A stretch of DNA of 64,000 nucleotides from Nocardioides ginsengisegetis (GCF_014138045.1 NZ_JACGXA010000001.1:2403001-2467000); one strand, 5' to 3'; shown: positions 8,252 to 17,541, counted from the first letter of the stretch. Notes: generated by a model not told the origin, from the sequence alone. Made by a program: numbers and translations.

Positions 8252-9173
8252 GCAGCCCGGCGTCGAGGGTGACGCCGGCCGCCTTGACGTTCTGGGTGAC
8301 CTGCTCTGGCCGGCTCGCGCCGATGATCGCGGCCGAGACGTTGTCGTTCTGCAGCACCCAGGCCACGGCCAGCTCGGCCATGCTGAGCCCGGCCTCGTCG
8401 GCCAGCGGCTTGAGCTGCTGGACCCGCTCGAGGACGTCGTCCTGGAGCCAGCGGGAGATCATGTTCGCCCCGCCCTTCTCGTCGGTGGCGCGCGAGCCCT
8501 CCGGCGGGGCCTGACCCGGGAGGTACTTGCCGGTCAGCACACCCTGGGCGATCGGCGACCAGACGATCTGGCCGATGCCGAGCTCCTCACAGGTCGGGAC
8601 GACCTCGGACTCGATGACGCGCCAGAGCATGGAGTACTGAGGCTGGTTGGAGACCAGCGGGATCCGCAGCTCGCGGGCCAGCGCGTGCGCCTCGCGGATC
8701 TCCTCAGCGCGCCACTCCGAGACGCCGATGTAGAGCGCCTTGCCCTGGCGGACGACGTCGGCGAAGGCCTCCATCGTCTCCTCGAGCGGCGTCTCGTAGT
8801 CGTAGCGGTGGGCCTGGTAGAGGTCGACGTAGTCGGTGCCGAGCCGCGTCAGTGAGCCGTTGATCGACTCCATGATGTGCTTGCGGGACAGGCCGTGGTC
8901 GTTGTGCTTGCCGGGGCCGGTCGGCCAGTAGACCTTGGTGAAGATCTCCAGGCCCTCGCGCCGCTCCCCCTTCAGGGCTCGCCCGAGCACGCTCTCGGCG
9001 GCCGTGTTGGCGTAGACGTCGGCCGTGTCGAAGGTGGTGATCCCCTCCTCGAGGGCCTGGCGGACGCACGCCGTGGCGGCGTCCTCCTCGACCTGGGAAC
9101 CGTGGGTGAGCCAGTTGCCGTAGGCGATCTCCGAGATCTTGAGACCGGACGAACCGAGGTTGCGAGTCTTCAT
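8169..9173 (-). CDS. aldo/keto reductase
   Basis: An NADPH-dependent oxidoreductase with a TIM-barrel fold, 334 aa. The catalytic tetrad is visible: D49 and Y54 in TFDTADVYANT, K80 in IFTKVYW and H122 in YQAHRYD. The cofactor region IIGASRPEQVTQNVKAAG is intact. It resembles the AKR group related to potassium-channel beta subunits; the substrate is unknown. The ATG at 9173 has TAGGGT 7 bases upstream, inside the 33-base gap after paaE, so it has its own leaderless promoter although it could also be read from the paa operon. Confidence 0.93.
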   Translation of the reverse strand: MKTRNLGSSGLKISEIAYGNWLTHGSQVEEDAATACVRQALEEGITTFDTADVYANTAAESVLGRALKGERREGLEIFTKVYWPTGPGKHNDHGLSRKHIMESINGSLTRLGTDYVDLYQAHRYDYETPLEETMEAFADVVRQGKALYIGVSEWRAEEIREAHALARELRIPLVSNQPQYSMLWRVIESEVVPTCEELGIGQIVWSPIAQGVLTGKYLPGQAPPEGSRATDEKGGANMISRWLQDDVLERVQQLKPLADEAGLSMAELAVAWVLQNDNVSAAIIGASRPEQVTQNVKAAGVTLDAGLLKRIDEIVDPVVERDPAKTVSPPRRDF

Positions 9174-9206
9174 GGACCCGACCCTACCCAGACCGCCACA
9201 CCCGGA

Positions 9207-10277
9207 TCAGGCGTCGTAGTCGAGCACGACCCGCTCGGACGTCGGGTGCGACTGGCAGGTCAGGACGTAGCCGCGCTCGACCTCCTCGGGCTCCAGCGCG
9301 TAGTTGACGTCCATCGCGACGCTGCCCTCGACCACCTTGGCCCGGCAGGTGCCGCAGACGCCGCCCTTGCACGCGAAAGGCAGGTCGGAGCGGACCCGCA
9401 GCGCGGCCTCGAGGACGGCCACGTCGTCGGGCCGCAGGGCGAAGTCCGAGCCGCGGCCGTCGAGCCGGATCGTCACCTGGGCGGCGCCGTCAGCCGCTCC
9501 GGCCAGCTCGACGACCGGTGCCCGCGGGACCGGGTCGGCGTGGAAGAGCTCGGTGTGGATGTGGGCGTCGGCACGGCCGACCTTCTCGATCACCTCGCGC
9601 AGCTCGGAGACCATCTGCTGCGGCCCGCACAGGAACCAGTCGTCGACCTCCTCGGGCGGCACGAACGCGTCGAGGATCCGGCCGAGCCGCTCGGCGTCGA
9701 GGCGGCCCGAGAGCAGCTCGACGTCCTGGGTCTCGCGGGACAGCACGTGCAGGACCTGGAACCGCTCCGGGAAGCGGTCCTTGAGGTCGTGCACCTCGTC
9801 GAGGAACATCACCGTGCGGTGGGTACGGTTGGCGTAGACCAGGGTCACTGCCGCGTGCGGCTCGCCCTCGAGGATCGCCGCCACGATCGAGAGGACCGGG
9901 GTGATGCCCGATCCGGCCGCGAGGGCGACGTACGTCTTGCGGGAGGTGGGGTCGAGCGTGGTGGTGAAGCGGCCGGCGGGCGGCATCACGTCGAGCTCGT
10001 CGCCGACGCGCAGCCCCGCGAGGACGCCCTCGCTGAACGCGCCACCCGGCAGCTTCTTCACGCCGATCCGCAGCACCTTCGACGAGGGCGCGGCGCAGAT
10101 GGAGTAGCTGCGGCGCACGTCGTCGCCGCCCTTGATGTTGAGGTGCTGTCCGTGGACGAAGGCGTAGTCGTCGGCGAGCTCCTCCGGCACGGCGAAGGTC
10201 AGCGCGACGGCGTCGTCGGTCAGCTCGTCGATCGCCGAGATCCTGAGGCGGTGGAACGCGGCACGGGGTCCGGACAT
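9207..10277 (-). CDS. paaE: phenylacetyl-CoA epoxidase reductase subunit PaaE
   Basis: The electron-transfer subunit that carries NADPH electrons to the di-iron centre of PaaAC. In the 356-aa product an FAD-binding ferredoxin-reductase domain comes first (RRSYSICAAPS, then AAGSGITPVLSIVAAIL for the nucleotide). The C-terminal plant-type 2Fe-2S domain has CKGGVCGTCRAKVVEG and a last cysteine in YVLTCQSHPTS. The ATG overlaps the paaD stop by one base (TGATG). It is the last gene of paaABCDE. Confidence 0.96.
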   Translation of the reverse strand: MSGPRAAFHRLRISAIDELTDDAVALTFAVPEELADDYAFVHGQHLNIKGGDDVRRSYSICAAPSSKVLRIGVKKLPGGAFSEGVLAGLRVGDELDVMPPAGRFTTTLDPTSRKTYVALAAGSGITPVLSIVAAILEGEPHAAVTLVYANRTHRTVMFLDEVHDLKDRFPERFQVLHVLSRETQDVELLSGRLDAERLGRILDAFVPPEEVDDWFLCGPQQMVSELREVIEKVGRADAHIHTELFHADPVPRAPVVELAGAADGAAQVTIRLDGRGSDFALRPDDVAVLEAALRVRSDLPFACKGGVCGTCRAKVVEGSVAMDVNYALEPEEVERGYVLTCQSHPTSERVVLDYDA

Positions 10278-10765
10278 CAGATCGCCTTGAAGTGGTCGAA
10301 GGGCTCGCGGCAGGACCGGCACACCCACAGGGACTTGCAGGCGGTGGAGCCGAAGCGGCTGGACTCGCGGGTGTCGAGGCTGCCGCACTGCGGGCAGCGC
10401 ACCGACAGCGCGAGGGGTACGGCGGTGCGCTCGTCCCGGTTGCCCGGCGGCGCGATGCCGTAGGCGCGCAGCTTGTCCTTGGCCTCGTCGGTCATCCAGT
10501 CGGTGGTCCACGCCGGGGACAGCACGAACTCCACGTCGACGTGGCGGTAGCCGGCCTCGGTCAGGGCGGTCACCAGGTCGGTGCTGATGGTCTCCATGGC
10601 AGGGCAGCCGGAGTAGGTCGGCGTGATCTGCACGTGCACCCGTCCCATGTCGTCCTCGGTGACGTCGCGCAGGATGCCGAGGTCGGCGATCGTCACGACC
10701 GGCAGCTCGGGGTCGGGCAGGTCGGCGGCGATCTTCCAGGCGGGCGACAAGGGGGAGGTGGTCAT
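10277..10765 (-). CDS. paaD: phenylacetyl-CoA epoxidase subunit PaaD
   Basis: A maturation factor for the epoxidase with an N-terminal MIP18/DUF59-like domain (DPELPVVTIADLGILRDV, then TPTYSGCPAMETI) and a C-terminal metal-binding region with CPQCGS and CKSLWVCRSCREPF. The product is 162 aa. Start ATG at 10765 overlaps the paaC stop by one base. The alternative in-frame GTG at 10768 would add one residue. It probably helps assemble the metal or Fe-S centres of the complex; this role is known from the family rather than seen here. Confidence 0.94.
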   Translation of the reverse strand: MTTSPLSPAWKIAADLPDPELPVVTIADLGILRDVTEDDMGRVHVQITPTYSGCPAMETISTDLVTALTEAGYRHVDVEFVLSPAWTTDWMTDEAKDKLRAYGIAPPGNRDERTAVPLALSVRCPQCGSLDTRESSRFGSTACKSLWVCRSCREPFDHFKAI

Positions 10766-11508
10766 CACCAGGTCGCCTCGGGGTGCGAGCGGGCGAGGTG
10801 CTGGAGCTCGGCGAGGAGGAAGCCCATCTCCTCGGTGTGCCGGCCGTCGCGGCCGCCGCCGACGGCGGTCCGGCCCTGGGGCACGGTCAGCGTCGCCTCG
10901 GCGAGCACCGCCTCGATCCGGGTGAGTACGGCGGACCGCAGGCGGGCCGGGTCGACGGCGACACCGTCGGCGACCAGCTGGTCGTCGACCGGACCGAACA
11001 GCTCCTCCAGGAAGGGCCACTCGGCGTCGAGCGCGGCCTGCATGCGCTGGTGGGACTCCTCGGTGCCGTCGCCGAGCCGCACGACCCAGTGGGCGGCGTG
11101 GTCGACGTGGTAGGCGACCTCCTTGACGGCCTTGCCGGCGACCCCGCTCAGGGTGGGGTCGGTGCTGTGCACAAGGGCGGCGTAGAGCTCGGACTGCCAG
11201 GTGGCGAAGAGCAGCAGCCGGGCCATGGCGACGCCGAAGTCGGTCTGAGCGCGCTCGACGAGCCAGACGTTGCGGAACTCGCGCTCGTCACGGAAGTAGG
11301 CCAGGTCGTCCTCACCCCGGCCCTGTCCCTCGATGCTGCCGGCGTAGGCGAGCAGGGTGCGGGCCTGCCCGAGCTGGTCGAGGCCGATGTTGGCCAACGC
11401 GACGTCCTCCTCCAGCTGCGGCGCGCGGCTGATCCACCAGCCCATCCGCTGGGCGGAGACCAGGGCGTCGTCGGCGAGCCCGAGGACGTAGTCGAACAGG
11501 GCGGTCAC
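10765..11508 (-). CDS. paaC: phenylacetyl-CoA epoxidase structural subunit PaaC
   Basis: A ferritin-like, non-catalytic partner of PaaA, 247 aa. Conserved segments are DALVSAQRMGWWISRAPQLE, LDQLGQARTLLAYA and KEVAYHVDHAAHWVVRLGDG. The GTG at 11508 overlaps the paaB stop by 4 bases (GTGA), typical of this tightly coupled operon. An upstream open frame to 11769 is shadow sequence within paaB. Confidence 0.95.
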   Translation of the reverse strand: MTALFDYVLGLADDALVSAQRMGWWISRAPQLEEDVALANIGLDQLGQARTLLAYAGSIEGQGRGEDDLAYFRDEREFRNVWLVERAQTDFGVAMARLLLFATWQSELYAALVHSTDPTLSGVAGKAVKEVAYHVDHAAHWVVRLGDGTEESHQRMQAALDAEWPFLEELFGPVDDQLVADGVAVDPARLRSAVLTRIEAVLAEATLTVPQGRTAVGGGRDGRHTEEMGFLLAELQHLARSHPEATW

Positions 11509-11807
11509 AGGTGCTCGACTCCCTCGGGGACGTCGTAGAAGGTGGGGTGCCGGTAGATCTTGTCGGCGGCGGGGTCGAAGAAGGAGTCGCGCTCGTCGGG
11601 GCTGCTCGCGACGATCTGGGCAGCGGGCACCACCCAGAGGGAGACGCCTTCCTGGCGGCGGGTGTAGACGTCGCGGGCATTGCGCAGCGCCATGTCGGCG
11701 TCGGGGGCGTGCAGCGACCCGACGTGGACGTGCGAGAGCCCGCGGCGGGACCGCACGAAGACCTCCCACAGGGGCCAGTCGCGCCGGGTGCTGGTGGGGG
11801 TGCTCAT
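11505..11807 (-). CDS. paaB: phenylacetyl-CoA epoxidase subunit PaaB
   Basis: A 100-aa bridging subunit of the epoxidase. The family signature is clear: [20 protein letters not shown], then [18 protein letters not shown] and [10 protein letters not shown]. The ATG at 11807 overlaps the paaA stop (ATGA). No signal or membrane segment is seen. It is required for complex assembly in characterised systems. Confidence 0.96.
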   Translation of the reverse strand: MSTPTSTRRDWPLWEVFVRSRRGLSHVHVGSLHAPDADMALRNARDVYTRRQEGVSLWVVPAAQIVASSPDERDSFFDPAADKIYRHPTFYDVPEGVEHL

Positions 11808-12811
11808 GCCACGACCTCCGTGCGGGCCGCGCGGGCCGCCTGCTTGTCGGCGTACGCGTTGGCGGCGTCGCGGACCCACGCGCCGTCCTCGTGGGCGCGC
11901 ACGCGGTGGGACATCCGCTGCTCGTTGCAGGGACCGTTGCCCTTGATGACCTCGAAGAGCTCGGTGAAGTCGACGGTGCCGAAGTCGTAGTGGCCGCGCT
12001 CGTCGTTCCAGCGGATCTCGGGGTCGGGCAGGGAGAGCCCGAGCGCCTCGGCCTGGGGCACGGTCATGTCGACGAAGCGCTGGCGCAGGTCGTCGTTGGA
12101 GAACCGCTTGATCCCCCACGCCATCGACTGGGCCGAGTTGGGCGAGTCGTCGTCGGGCGGGCCGAACATCATCAGGCTGGGCCACCAGTAGCGGTCGACC
12201 GCGTCCTGGGCCATCGCCTTCTGCGCGGACGTGCCGTGCGAGAGCGTGTGCAGGATCTCGAAGCCCTGCCGCTGGTGGAAGGACTCCTCCTTGCAGACGC
12301 GGATCATCGCGCGGGCGTAGGGCCCGTAGGAGCAGCGGCACAGCGGCACCTGGTTGACGATGGCGGCGCCGTCGACGAGCCAGCCGATCGCGCCGACGTC
12401 GGCCCAGGTGAGCGTCGGGTAGTTGAAGATCGAGGAGTACTTCTGCCGGCCGGAGTGCAGCTGGTCGAGCAGGTCGGCCCGGTCGACGCCGAGCGTCTCG
12501 GCGGCGGCGTAGAGGTAGAGGCCGTGGCCTGCCTCGTCCTGCACCTTGGCCATCAGGATCGCCTTGCGGCGCAGGCTGGGCGCCCGGCTGATCCAGTTGC
12601 CCTCGGGCTGCATCCCGATGATCTCGGAGTGAGCGTGCTGGGCGATCTGGCGGATCAGCGTCTTGCGGTAGGCCTCCGGCATCTCGTCGCGCGGCTCCAC
12701 CCGGCCGTCGCCGGCCAGCAGCTCGCGGAAGCTCTCGGGGTCGCCGTCGGCACCGGACGGGACGGCCCGCGGGGCCGTCTCGTCGGGGGCACTGAAGTCG
12801 TTGCCGTACAC
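11804..12811 (-). CDS. paaA: phenylacetyl-CoA epoxidase catalytic subunit PaaA
   Basis: The di-iron oxygenase that converts phenylacetyl-CoA to the ring 1,2-epoxide, the key step of aerobic phenylacetate breakdown. Iron-ligand segments are visible in [34 protein letters not shown] and [11 protein letters not shown]. Three starts are open: ATG 12850, GTG 12820 and GTG 12811. I choose 12811 ([11 protein letters not shown], 335 aa) because TAGCGT (12819-12824) lies exactly 7 bases upstream, the leaderless spacing used throughout the window. It heads the operon; no paa regulator gene is nearby. Confidence 0.93.
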   Translation of the reverse strand: MYGNDFSAPDETAPRAVPSGADGDPESFRELLAGDGRVEPRDEMPEAYRKTLIRQIAQHAHSEIIGMQPEGNWISRAPSLRRKAILMAKVQDEAGHGLYLYAAAETLGVDRADLLDQLHSGRQKYSSIFNYPTLTWADVGAIGWLVDGAAIVNQVPLCRCSYGPYARAMIRVCKEESFHQRQGFEILHTLSHGTSAQKAMAQDAVDRYWWPSLMMFGPPDDDSPNSAQSMAWGIKRFSNDDLRQRFVDMTVPQAEALGLSLPDPEIRWNDERGHYDFGTVDFTELFEVIKGNGPCNEQRMSHRVRAHEDGAWVRDAANAYADKQAARAARTEVVA

Positions 12812-12818
12812 GTCCCCC

Positions 12819-12871
12819 ACGCTACCAGTGGTTGTTACGCCGATATGCATTGCGGACTTGATTTCGTAACA
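12819..12871 (-). promoter_or_regulatory. paaA promoter and candidate operator
   Basis: A TAGCGT -10 box (minus strand, 12819-12824) precedes the paaA GTG. Upstream of it TGTTACG (12833-12839) and CGTAACA (12865-12871) form a 7-base inverted repeat with 25 bases between the arms. The near arm falls where the -35 region would be, so a regulator binding here could control paaA and perhaps the divergent GNAT at 12898. No binding protein can be named from this sequence. Confidence 0.45.
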
Positions 12872-12897
12872 GATTGCCGAGGGGGGAGACTGACGGC

Positions 12898-13443
12898 ATG
12901 ACGAGCCCGACCTCCGACGTGTCCGTGCGGATCGCCTGGGCCGACGACGCGCCCGCGATCGCCGAGCTGCAGCTGCGGACCTGGCGCGAGGCGTACGCCG
13001 ACCTCCTCCCCGACGACGCCCTGCCCGCCGACGTCGAGACTGCGGCAGCCGCCTGGCGGAGCAGCCTGCAGGCCCCCAAGGACGCCCGCAACCGGGTGCT
13101 CGTGGCGCTGGAGCGCAACCGGGTGTGCGGCTTCGCGATCACCTCCCCCGCCGGCGACCCCGACTGCGACCCGGTCCAGGACGCCGAGCTGGCCGACCTC
13201 ACCGTCGACCCGGCCGAGCGCGGCAAGGGCCACGGCTCGCGGCTGCTCCAGGCCGCCGTCGACACGATGGTCGCCGACCGCTTCACCCGCGCCGTGACGT
13301 GGGCGATCGCCGGCGACGACGCGCTCCGGGCCTTCCTGACCGAGGCCGGCTGGGCGCCGGACACCGCGCATCGCGAGCTCGACCTCGACGGCGAGGGCAC
13401 GACCGTGGTCAAGCAGGTGCGGTTGCACACGGCGTTCTCCTGA
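12898..13443 (+). CDS. GNAT family N-acetyltransferase
   Basis: A single GNAT domain of 181 aa. The acetyl-CoA loop is in [20 protein letters not shown] (R-G-K-G-H-G), preceded by the beta strand AELADLTVD. Substrate unknown. The ATG at 12898 is preceded by GGGGGGAGA at 12881-12889, a usable ribosome site; a TTG at 12874 is open but upstream of that site. It is divergent from paaA and followed by the small membrane protein and azlCD on the same strand. Confidence 0.88.
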   Translation: MTSPTSDVSVRIAWADDAPAIAELQLRTWREAYADLLPDDALPADVETAAAAWRSSLQAPKDARNRVLVALERNRVCGFAITSPAGDPDCDPVQDAELADLTVDPAERGKGHGSRLLQAAVDTMVADRFTRAVTWAIAGDDALRAFLTEAGWAPDTAHRELDLDGEGTTVVKQVRLHTAFS

Positions 13444-13544
13444 TGCCCGGAAAGTTCCCCACGACGCGCCTTGATTTCCGCCCGATCCGGGCGACGATGG
13501 AGAGCGTCACCCCGACATCCGGGGCCCCGATGAAGGAGGCGCAC

Positions 13545-13763
13545 GTGCTCGGACCACTGCCTCAGCTGCACCGCTGGCTGCTGCTCACGACCGCCCTCGT
13601 CGTCGGCCTCGCCTCGGGCGCCTGGATCGCACACTTCACCGTCCTCCCGGTGGCCGCGACCGTCGGCGCCGCGTTCGGTGCGCTCGCCGGGGTGCTGCTC
13701 GGCTACGTGCTCGTGCACGACTGGTCGCACCGGCCCCGCCCCGTCCGCGTGCACCGGCACTGA
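13545..13763 (+). CDS. small hypothetical membrane protein, 72 aa
   Basis: Two hydrophobic helices, about residues 10-30 (LLLTTALVVGLASGAWIAHF) and 32-56, joined by a short turn, with a basic tail HDWSHRPRPVRVHRH. I do not recognise the family. The start is decided by a perfect AAGGAGG at 13533-13539, 5 bases before the GTG at 13545. The in-frame ATG at 13530 would place that ribosome site inside the gene. Its stop overlaps the likely azlC start, suggesting co-translation and perhaps an accessory role in the exporter. Confidence 0.7.
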   Translation: MLGPLPQLHRWLLLTTALVVGLASGAWIAHFTVLPVAATVGAAFGALAGVLLGYVLVHDWSHRPRPVRVHRH

Positions 13764-14467
13764 GGGCGCCAGACGCGTCGGCCGAACGGTCGGCGATCAT
13801 CCGGGACAGCCTGGGCGTCGGCCTCGCGACCGGCACCTACGGCGTCTCCTTCGGCGCCGTGGCGGTCGCCTCGGGGCTGAGCGTGGCGCAGACCTGCGCG
13901 CTCTCCCTGCTGATGTTCACGGGCGCCTCGCAGTTCGCCCTCGTGGGTGTGCTCGCGGCGGGCGGCGCCCCCCTGTCGGGAGCCCTCGCGGCCCTGCTCC
14001 TCGGCACCCGCAACACCCTGTACGGGCTGCGCCTCGCCCGCCTTCTCTCGTACGCCGGGTGGCGCCGGGCTGCGGCCTCCCACGTGCTCATCGACGAGTC
14101 GACCGCGATGGCGGTCAACCGCACGTCCACGGCCGCCGCGCGGACCGGCTTCCTCACCACGGGCGTGACGATCTTCGTGCTCTGGAACGTCGCCACCGCG
14201 GTCGGGGCCGTCGCCGGGACCGCGATCGGCGACCCGCGCGACTACGGCCTCGACGCCGCGGTCGGGGCCGCGTTCCTCGCCCTGCTCTGGCCGCGCCTCC
14301 ACTCGGCCCTGCACCGCTGGGTCGCCGTCGCGGCCGCGGCCGTCGCGCTGGGCGCCGTACCGTTCACGGCCGCCGGGGTGCCCGTCCTCGCCGCCGCGGG
14401 CGTCGCCCTGCTGATCGGCCTGCTCACCCACTTCCGCGTCGCCGACCTGCCCGTGGAGGACCGATGA
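13760..14467 (+). CDS. azlC: AzlC family amino-acid export permease
   Basis: The large subunit of an AzlCD-type branched-chain amino-acid exporter, with several membrane helices in about 235 aa. The opening AzlC motif GLATGTYGVSFGAVAVASGL, then FTGASQFALVGVLAAGG and LLGTRNTLYGLRLARLL, are conserved. No ATG, GTG or TTG occurs in frame before 13859, and starting there would remove the first conserved helix. A CTG at 13760 overlapping the previous stop (CTGA) gives a complete N-terminus (LRAPDASAERSAIIRDSLGV). I place the start there with moderate confidence. azlD follows with a 4-base overlap. Confidence 0.85.
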   Translation: MRAPDASAERSAIIRDSLGVGLATGTYGVSFGAVAVASGLSVAQTCALSLLMFTGASQFALVGVLAAGGAPLSGALAALLLGTRNTLYGLRLARLLSYAGWRRAAASHVLIDESTAMAVNRTSTAAARTGFLTTGVTIFVLWNVATAVGAVAGTAIGDPRDYGLDAAVGAAFLALLWPRLHSALHRWVAVAAAAVALGAVPFTAAGVPVLAAAGVALLIGLLTHFRVADLPVEDR

Positions 14468-14766
14468 CCTGGGCGGCGATCCTCGCGGGCAGCCTCGGCT
14501 GCTACCTGCTCAAGCTGGCCGGGCTGTCCGTGCCGCCACTGGTCCTCGAGCGACCGCTGGTCGAGCGGATCGCGGACCTGATCCCCGTCGCCCTGCTCGC
14601 CGGCCTCGTGGCGGTGCAGGTCGTGGCCAGCGGCCACGACCTCGTGCTGGACGCGCGGGCCGCGGGCCTGGCGGTGGCGGTCGTGCTGCTCCTGCTGCGT
14701 GCGCCGTTCCTCGTCGTGGTCTTCGGCGCGGCGCTCGCGGCGGCGCTGCTGCGGCTGCTCGGGTGA
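14464..14766 (+). CDS. azlD: AzlD family transport protein
   Basis: The small partner of AzlC, 100 aa and nearly all hydrophobic, with three or four helices. The conserved segment is GCYLLKLAGLSVPPLVLERP followed by IPVALLAGLVAVQV. Its ATG overlaps the azlC stop by 4 bases (ATGA), so the exporter halves are coupled. Repeat copy A starts 10 bases after its stop codon. Confidence 0.92.
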   Translation: MTWAAILAGSLGCYLLKLAGLSVPPLVLERPLVERIADLIPVALLAGLVAVQVVASGHDLVLDARAAGLAVAVVLLLLRAPFLVVVFGAALAAALLRLLG

Positions 14767-14776
14767 CGTGTCGCTG

Positions 14777-14988
14777 GGGTGCGCCGCGTAGGTCGGGATC
14801 ACCGGTTAACCGGCGATCCCGACCGCAGAAGTGCGCAGGATCATCACTGCGCACCCCGAGATGATGATCCTGCGCACATGCGACCCCAGACCCAGCCACG
14901 GGTCCAGGGCGCCCGCGCATGCGGGCGGCGCGGCGAAGCCGTGCCGACAAGCGCGCCACGCGCGCGGGCGCCGATTCACCCCCGGCAG
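14777..14988 (+). repeat. modular palindromic intergenic repeat, copy A
   Basis: The gap between azlD and the M4 protease gene is non-coding and highly structured. Head GGGTGCGCCGCGTAG is at 14777-14791. A 32-base near-palindrome centred on GGTTAACC follows (14792-14823, one mismatched pair). Next are perfect 16-base arms starting GTGCGCAGGATC (14831-14846 and 14862-14877) around a 15-base loop. A 25-base segment at 14903-14927 is identical to 40244-40268 in copy B. The tail pieces CGCGCGGGCGCC and CACCCCCGGCAG (14961-14988) are shared with copy C. The rest up to 15065 contains a smaller GC hairpin and no gene. Confidence 0.8.
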
Positions 14989-15065
14989 CAACCCAGTGGG
15001 ACGGCGAAGGCCCGCACCCCCCATGGAGATGCGGGCCTTCACCCCCCTGACCGGGGGTGGGAGGG

Positions 15066-16667
15066 TCAGCTGACGTTGACGGCACTCCACGCGGCCGCGA
15101 CCGCGTTCTGCTGGGCGCTGCCGGCGCCGTAGAGGTCCCGGGCGGCGTTCATCGTGGCGGTGCGGGCACCGGAGTAGTTGGTGCTGGAGGTCATGTAGAC
15201 CGTCAGCGCCCGGTACCAGATGTTGCCGGCGGCGGCGCGACCGATGCCGGTCACGGTCGAGCCGTTGCAGGTCGGGCTGTTGTAGGCCACCCCGTTGAGC
15301 GTCTTGGCACCCGATCCCTCCGAGAGGAGGTAGAAGAAGTGGTTGCCGATGCCCGAGGAGTAGTGGACGTCGTCCTGGCCGGCCAGCGCCGACCAGCAGT
15401 CGTACGACGCGCCGTCGCTGCTGGGCTTGTCCATCCGGCGGAAGCCGACGTGGTTCTTCAGGTCGAACTCCTCACCGATGAGGTAGTCGCCCGGGTCGTT
15501 GGCGTTGGCGGCGTAGAACTCCACCATCGTGCCGAAGATGTCGGACGTGGCCTCGTTGAGGCCGCCCGACTCACCCGAGTAGTCGAGGCCCGCGGTGTTC
15601 TCGGTGACGCCGTGGCTCATCTCGTGGCCCGCGACGTCGAGCGAGACGAGCGGACCGTAGTTGGTGCCGTCGCCGTCGCCGTAGGTCATCTTCGTGCCGT
15701 CCCAGAAGGCGTTGACGTAGCCGCTGCCGTAGTGGACCCGGTTGTAGGAGCCGCTGCCGTTGCCGAAGATGCCGTCGCGGTTGAACGTGGCCTTGTAGAA
15801 GTCCCACGTCTCGTTGGAGCCGTACTGCGCGTCGGCGCCTGCAGTGGCCCGGTTGGTGTTGCTGCCGTTGCCGAACGTCGTGGTGGTGCTGGTGATCAGC
15901 GTGCCGGCCGAGCAGCCGCTGCCGAGGACCTGGCAGAGGTAGGAGTCCGACTTGTTGTTCATGTCGGTCGTGTACGTGTTGCCGCGGATGCCCTGGTTCT
16001 TCAGCTGGTACGTCGAGCCCGACTGCGTCACGCTCAGCGGCACCGTGCCGGAGTAGAGGGTCTGGCCCGAGCCGTCGATCGTCTCGATCTGCTGCTCGCG
16101 GCGGATCACGGCGCCCGTGCGGGCGTCGACGTACGACGCGAGGCGGCTGGGCGTGCCGTCCTTCTGGACACCGCCGGTGATGACCTCCCACGCGAGGCGC
16201 GGGGTGCCGGAGGTGGCGTCGATGACCAGGCGCGACCCGGTGGCCGTGGCGCCGGTGATGGTGCGGGTGGCCGCGGCGGGCGCCAGGGCCTTCGCCTTGG
16301 CGGCCGCGACGGTCACGACCGGGGTGGTCGAGAGGTCCAGCGGGGCGGCGAGCGTCTGGCTGACCCCACGCCAGCCGGCCTGCGGGCCGCGGTGGACGAC
16401 GAGGTCGCCGCCGAGGACGGCGACGCCGTCGATCGTGCGGGACATGCGCACGTGGCTGGTGCCGTCCTTGTCGATGATGGTGTCGGTGACCCGGAAGGCC
16501 TGCCCGTCCGTGGCGCGGGCCGCGCCCGGGTGCTGCTGGAGCGCCGTGATCGCCGAGACTCCGGTGTTCGCCGTGCGAGCGGTCTGACCCGACGCGTCGG
16601 CGGCCTGGACGCCCAACGTGCCGGCGGCGAGCACCGCGGCAGTGGCGAGCCCCAAGGTTCTACGCAT
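15066..16667 (-). CDS. secreted M4 family metallopeptidase (thermolysin-like)
   Basis: An extracellular zinc endoprotease made as a pre-pro-enzyme of 533 aa. A Sec signal peptide (MRRTLGLATAAVLAAGTLGV) is followed by an FTP/PepSY-type propeptide up to about residue 200 and then the catalytic domain. Zinc ligands are H348 and H352 in AGHEMSHGVTENTAG and E372 in GGLNEATSDIFG. The C-terminal helical M4 domain has DDVHYSSGIGNHFFYLL with the catalytic histidine region. The ATG at 16667 has GAGAGGG 7-13 bases upstream; the open frame to 16763 is not used. It stands alone between a repeat and dapB. Confidence 0.95.
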   Translation of the reverse strand: MRRTLGLATAAVLAAGTLGVQAADASGQTARTANTGVSAITALQQHPGAARATDGQAFRVTDTIIDKDGTSHVRMSRTIDGVAVLGGDLVVHRGPQAGWRGVSQTLAAPLDLSTTPVVTVAAAKAKALAPAAATRTITGATATGSRLVIDATSGTPRLAWEVITGGVQKDGTPSRLASYVDARTGAVIRREQQIETIDGSGQTLYSGTVPLSVTQSGSTYQLKNQGIRGNTYTTDMNNKSDSYLCQVLGSGCSAGTLITSTTTTFGNGSNTNRATAGADAQYGSNETWDFYKATFNRDGIFGNGSGSYNRVHYGSGYVNAFWDGTKMTYGDGDGTNYGPLVSLDVAGHEMSHGVTENTAGLDYSGESGGLNEATSDIFGTMVEFYAANANDPGDYLIGEEFDLKNHVGFRRMDKPSSDGASYDCWSALAGQDDVHYSSGIGNHFFYLLSEGSGAKTLNGVAYNSPTCNGSTVTGIGRAAAGNIWYRALTVYMTSSTNYSGARTATMNAARDLYGAGSAQQNAVAAAWSAVNVS

Positions 16668-16741
16668 GAAAATCCCTCTCGTCGTGCATGGGTGGTTTGC
16701 ACCTTCTTGCCCAGCCCAACGAGACGGGTAACGCATCGTCA

Positions 16742-16774
16742 CTTGCAGGTTTGTGCATCGCACAAAGGTGCAAG
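16742..16774. promoter_or_regulatory. 33-base palindrome around TTTGTGC-ATC-GCACAAA
   Basis: The nested inverted repeat is CTTGCA (16742-16747), GG, TTTGTGC (16750-16756), ATC, GCACAAA (16760-16766), GG, TGCAAG (16769-16774). It lies 2 bases after the dapB stop and 75 bases before the M4 protease start, so it could be a protease operator or a dapB 3' hairpin. A very similar palindrome occurs at 43051-43073. Confidence 0.5.
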
Positions 16775-16776
16775 CG

Positions 16777-17541
<765 letters not shown>

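Noticed and set aside
14903..14927. An integron-type attC or phage attachment site
   Set aside because: No integrase, gene cassette or tRNA 3' end is nearby; the identical 25-mer in copy B is better explained by the shared repeat tail.
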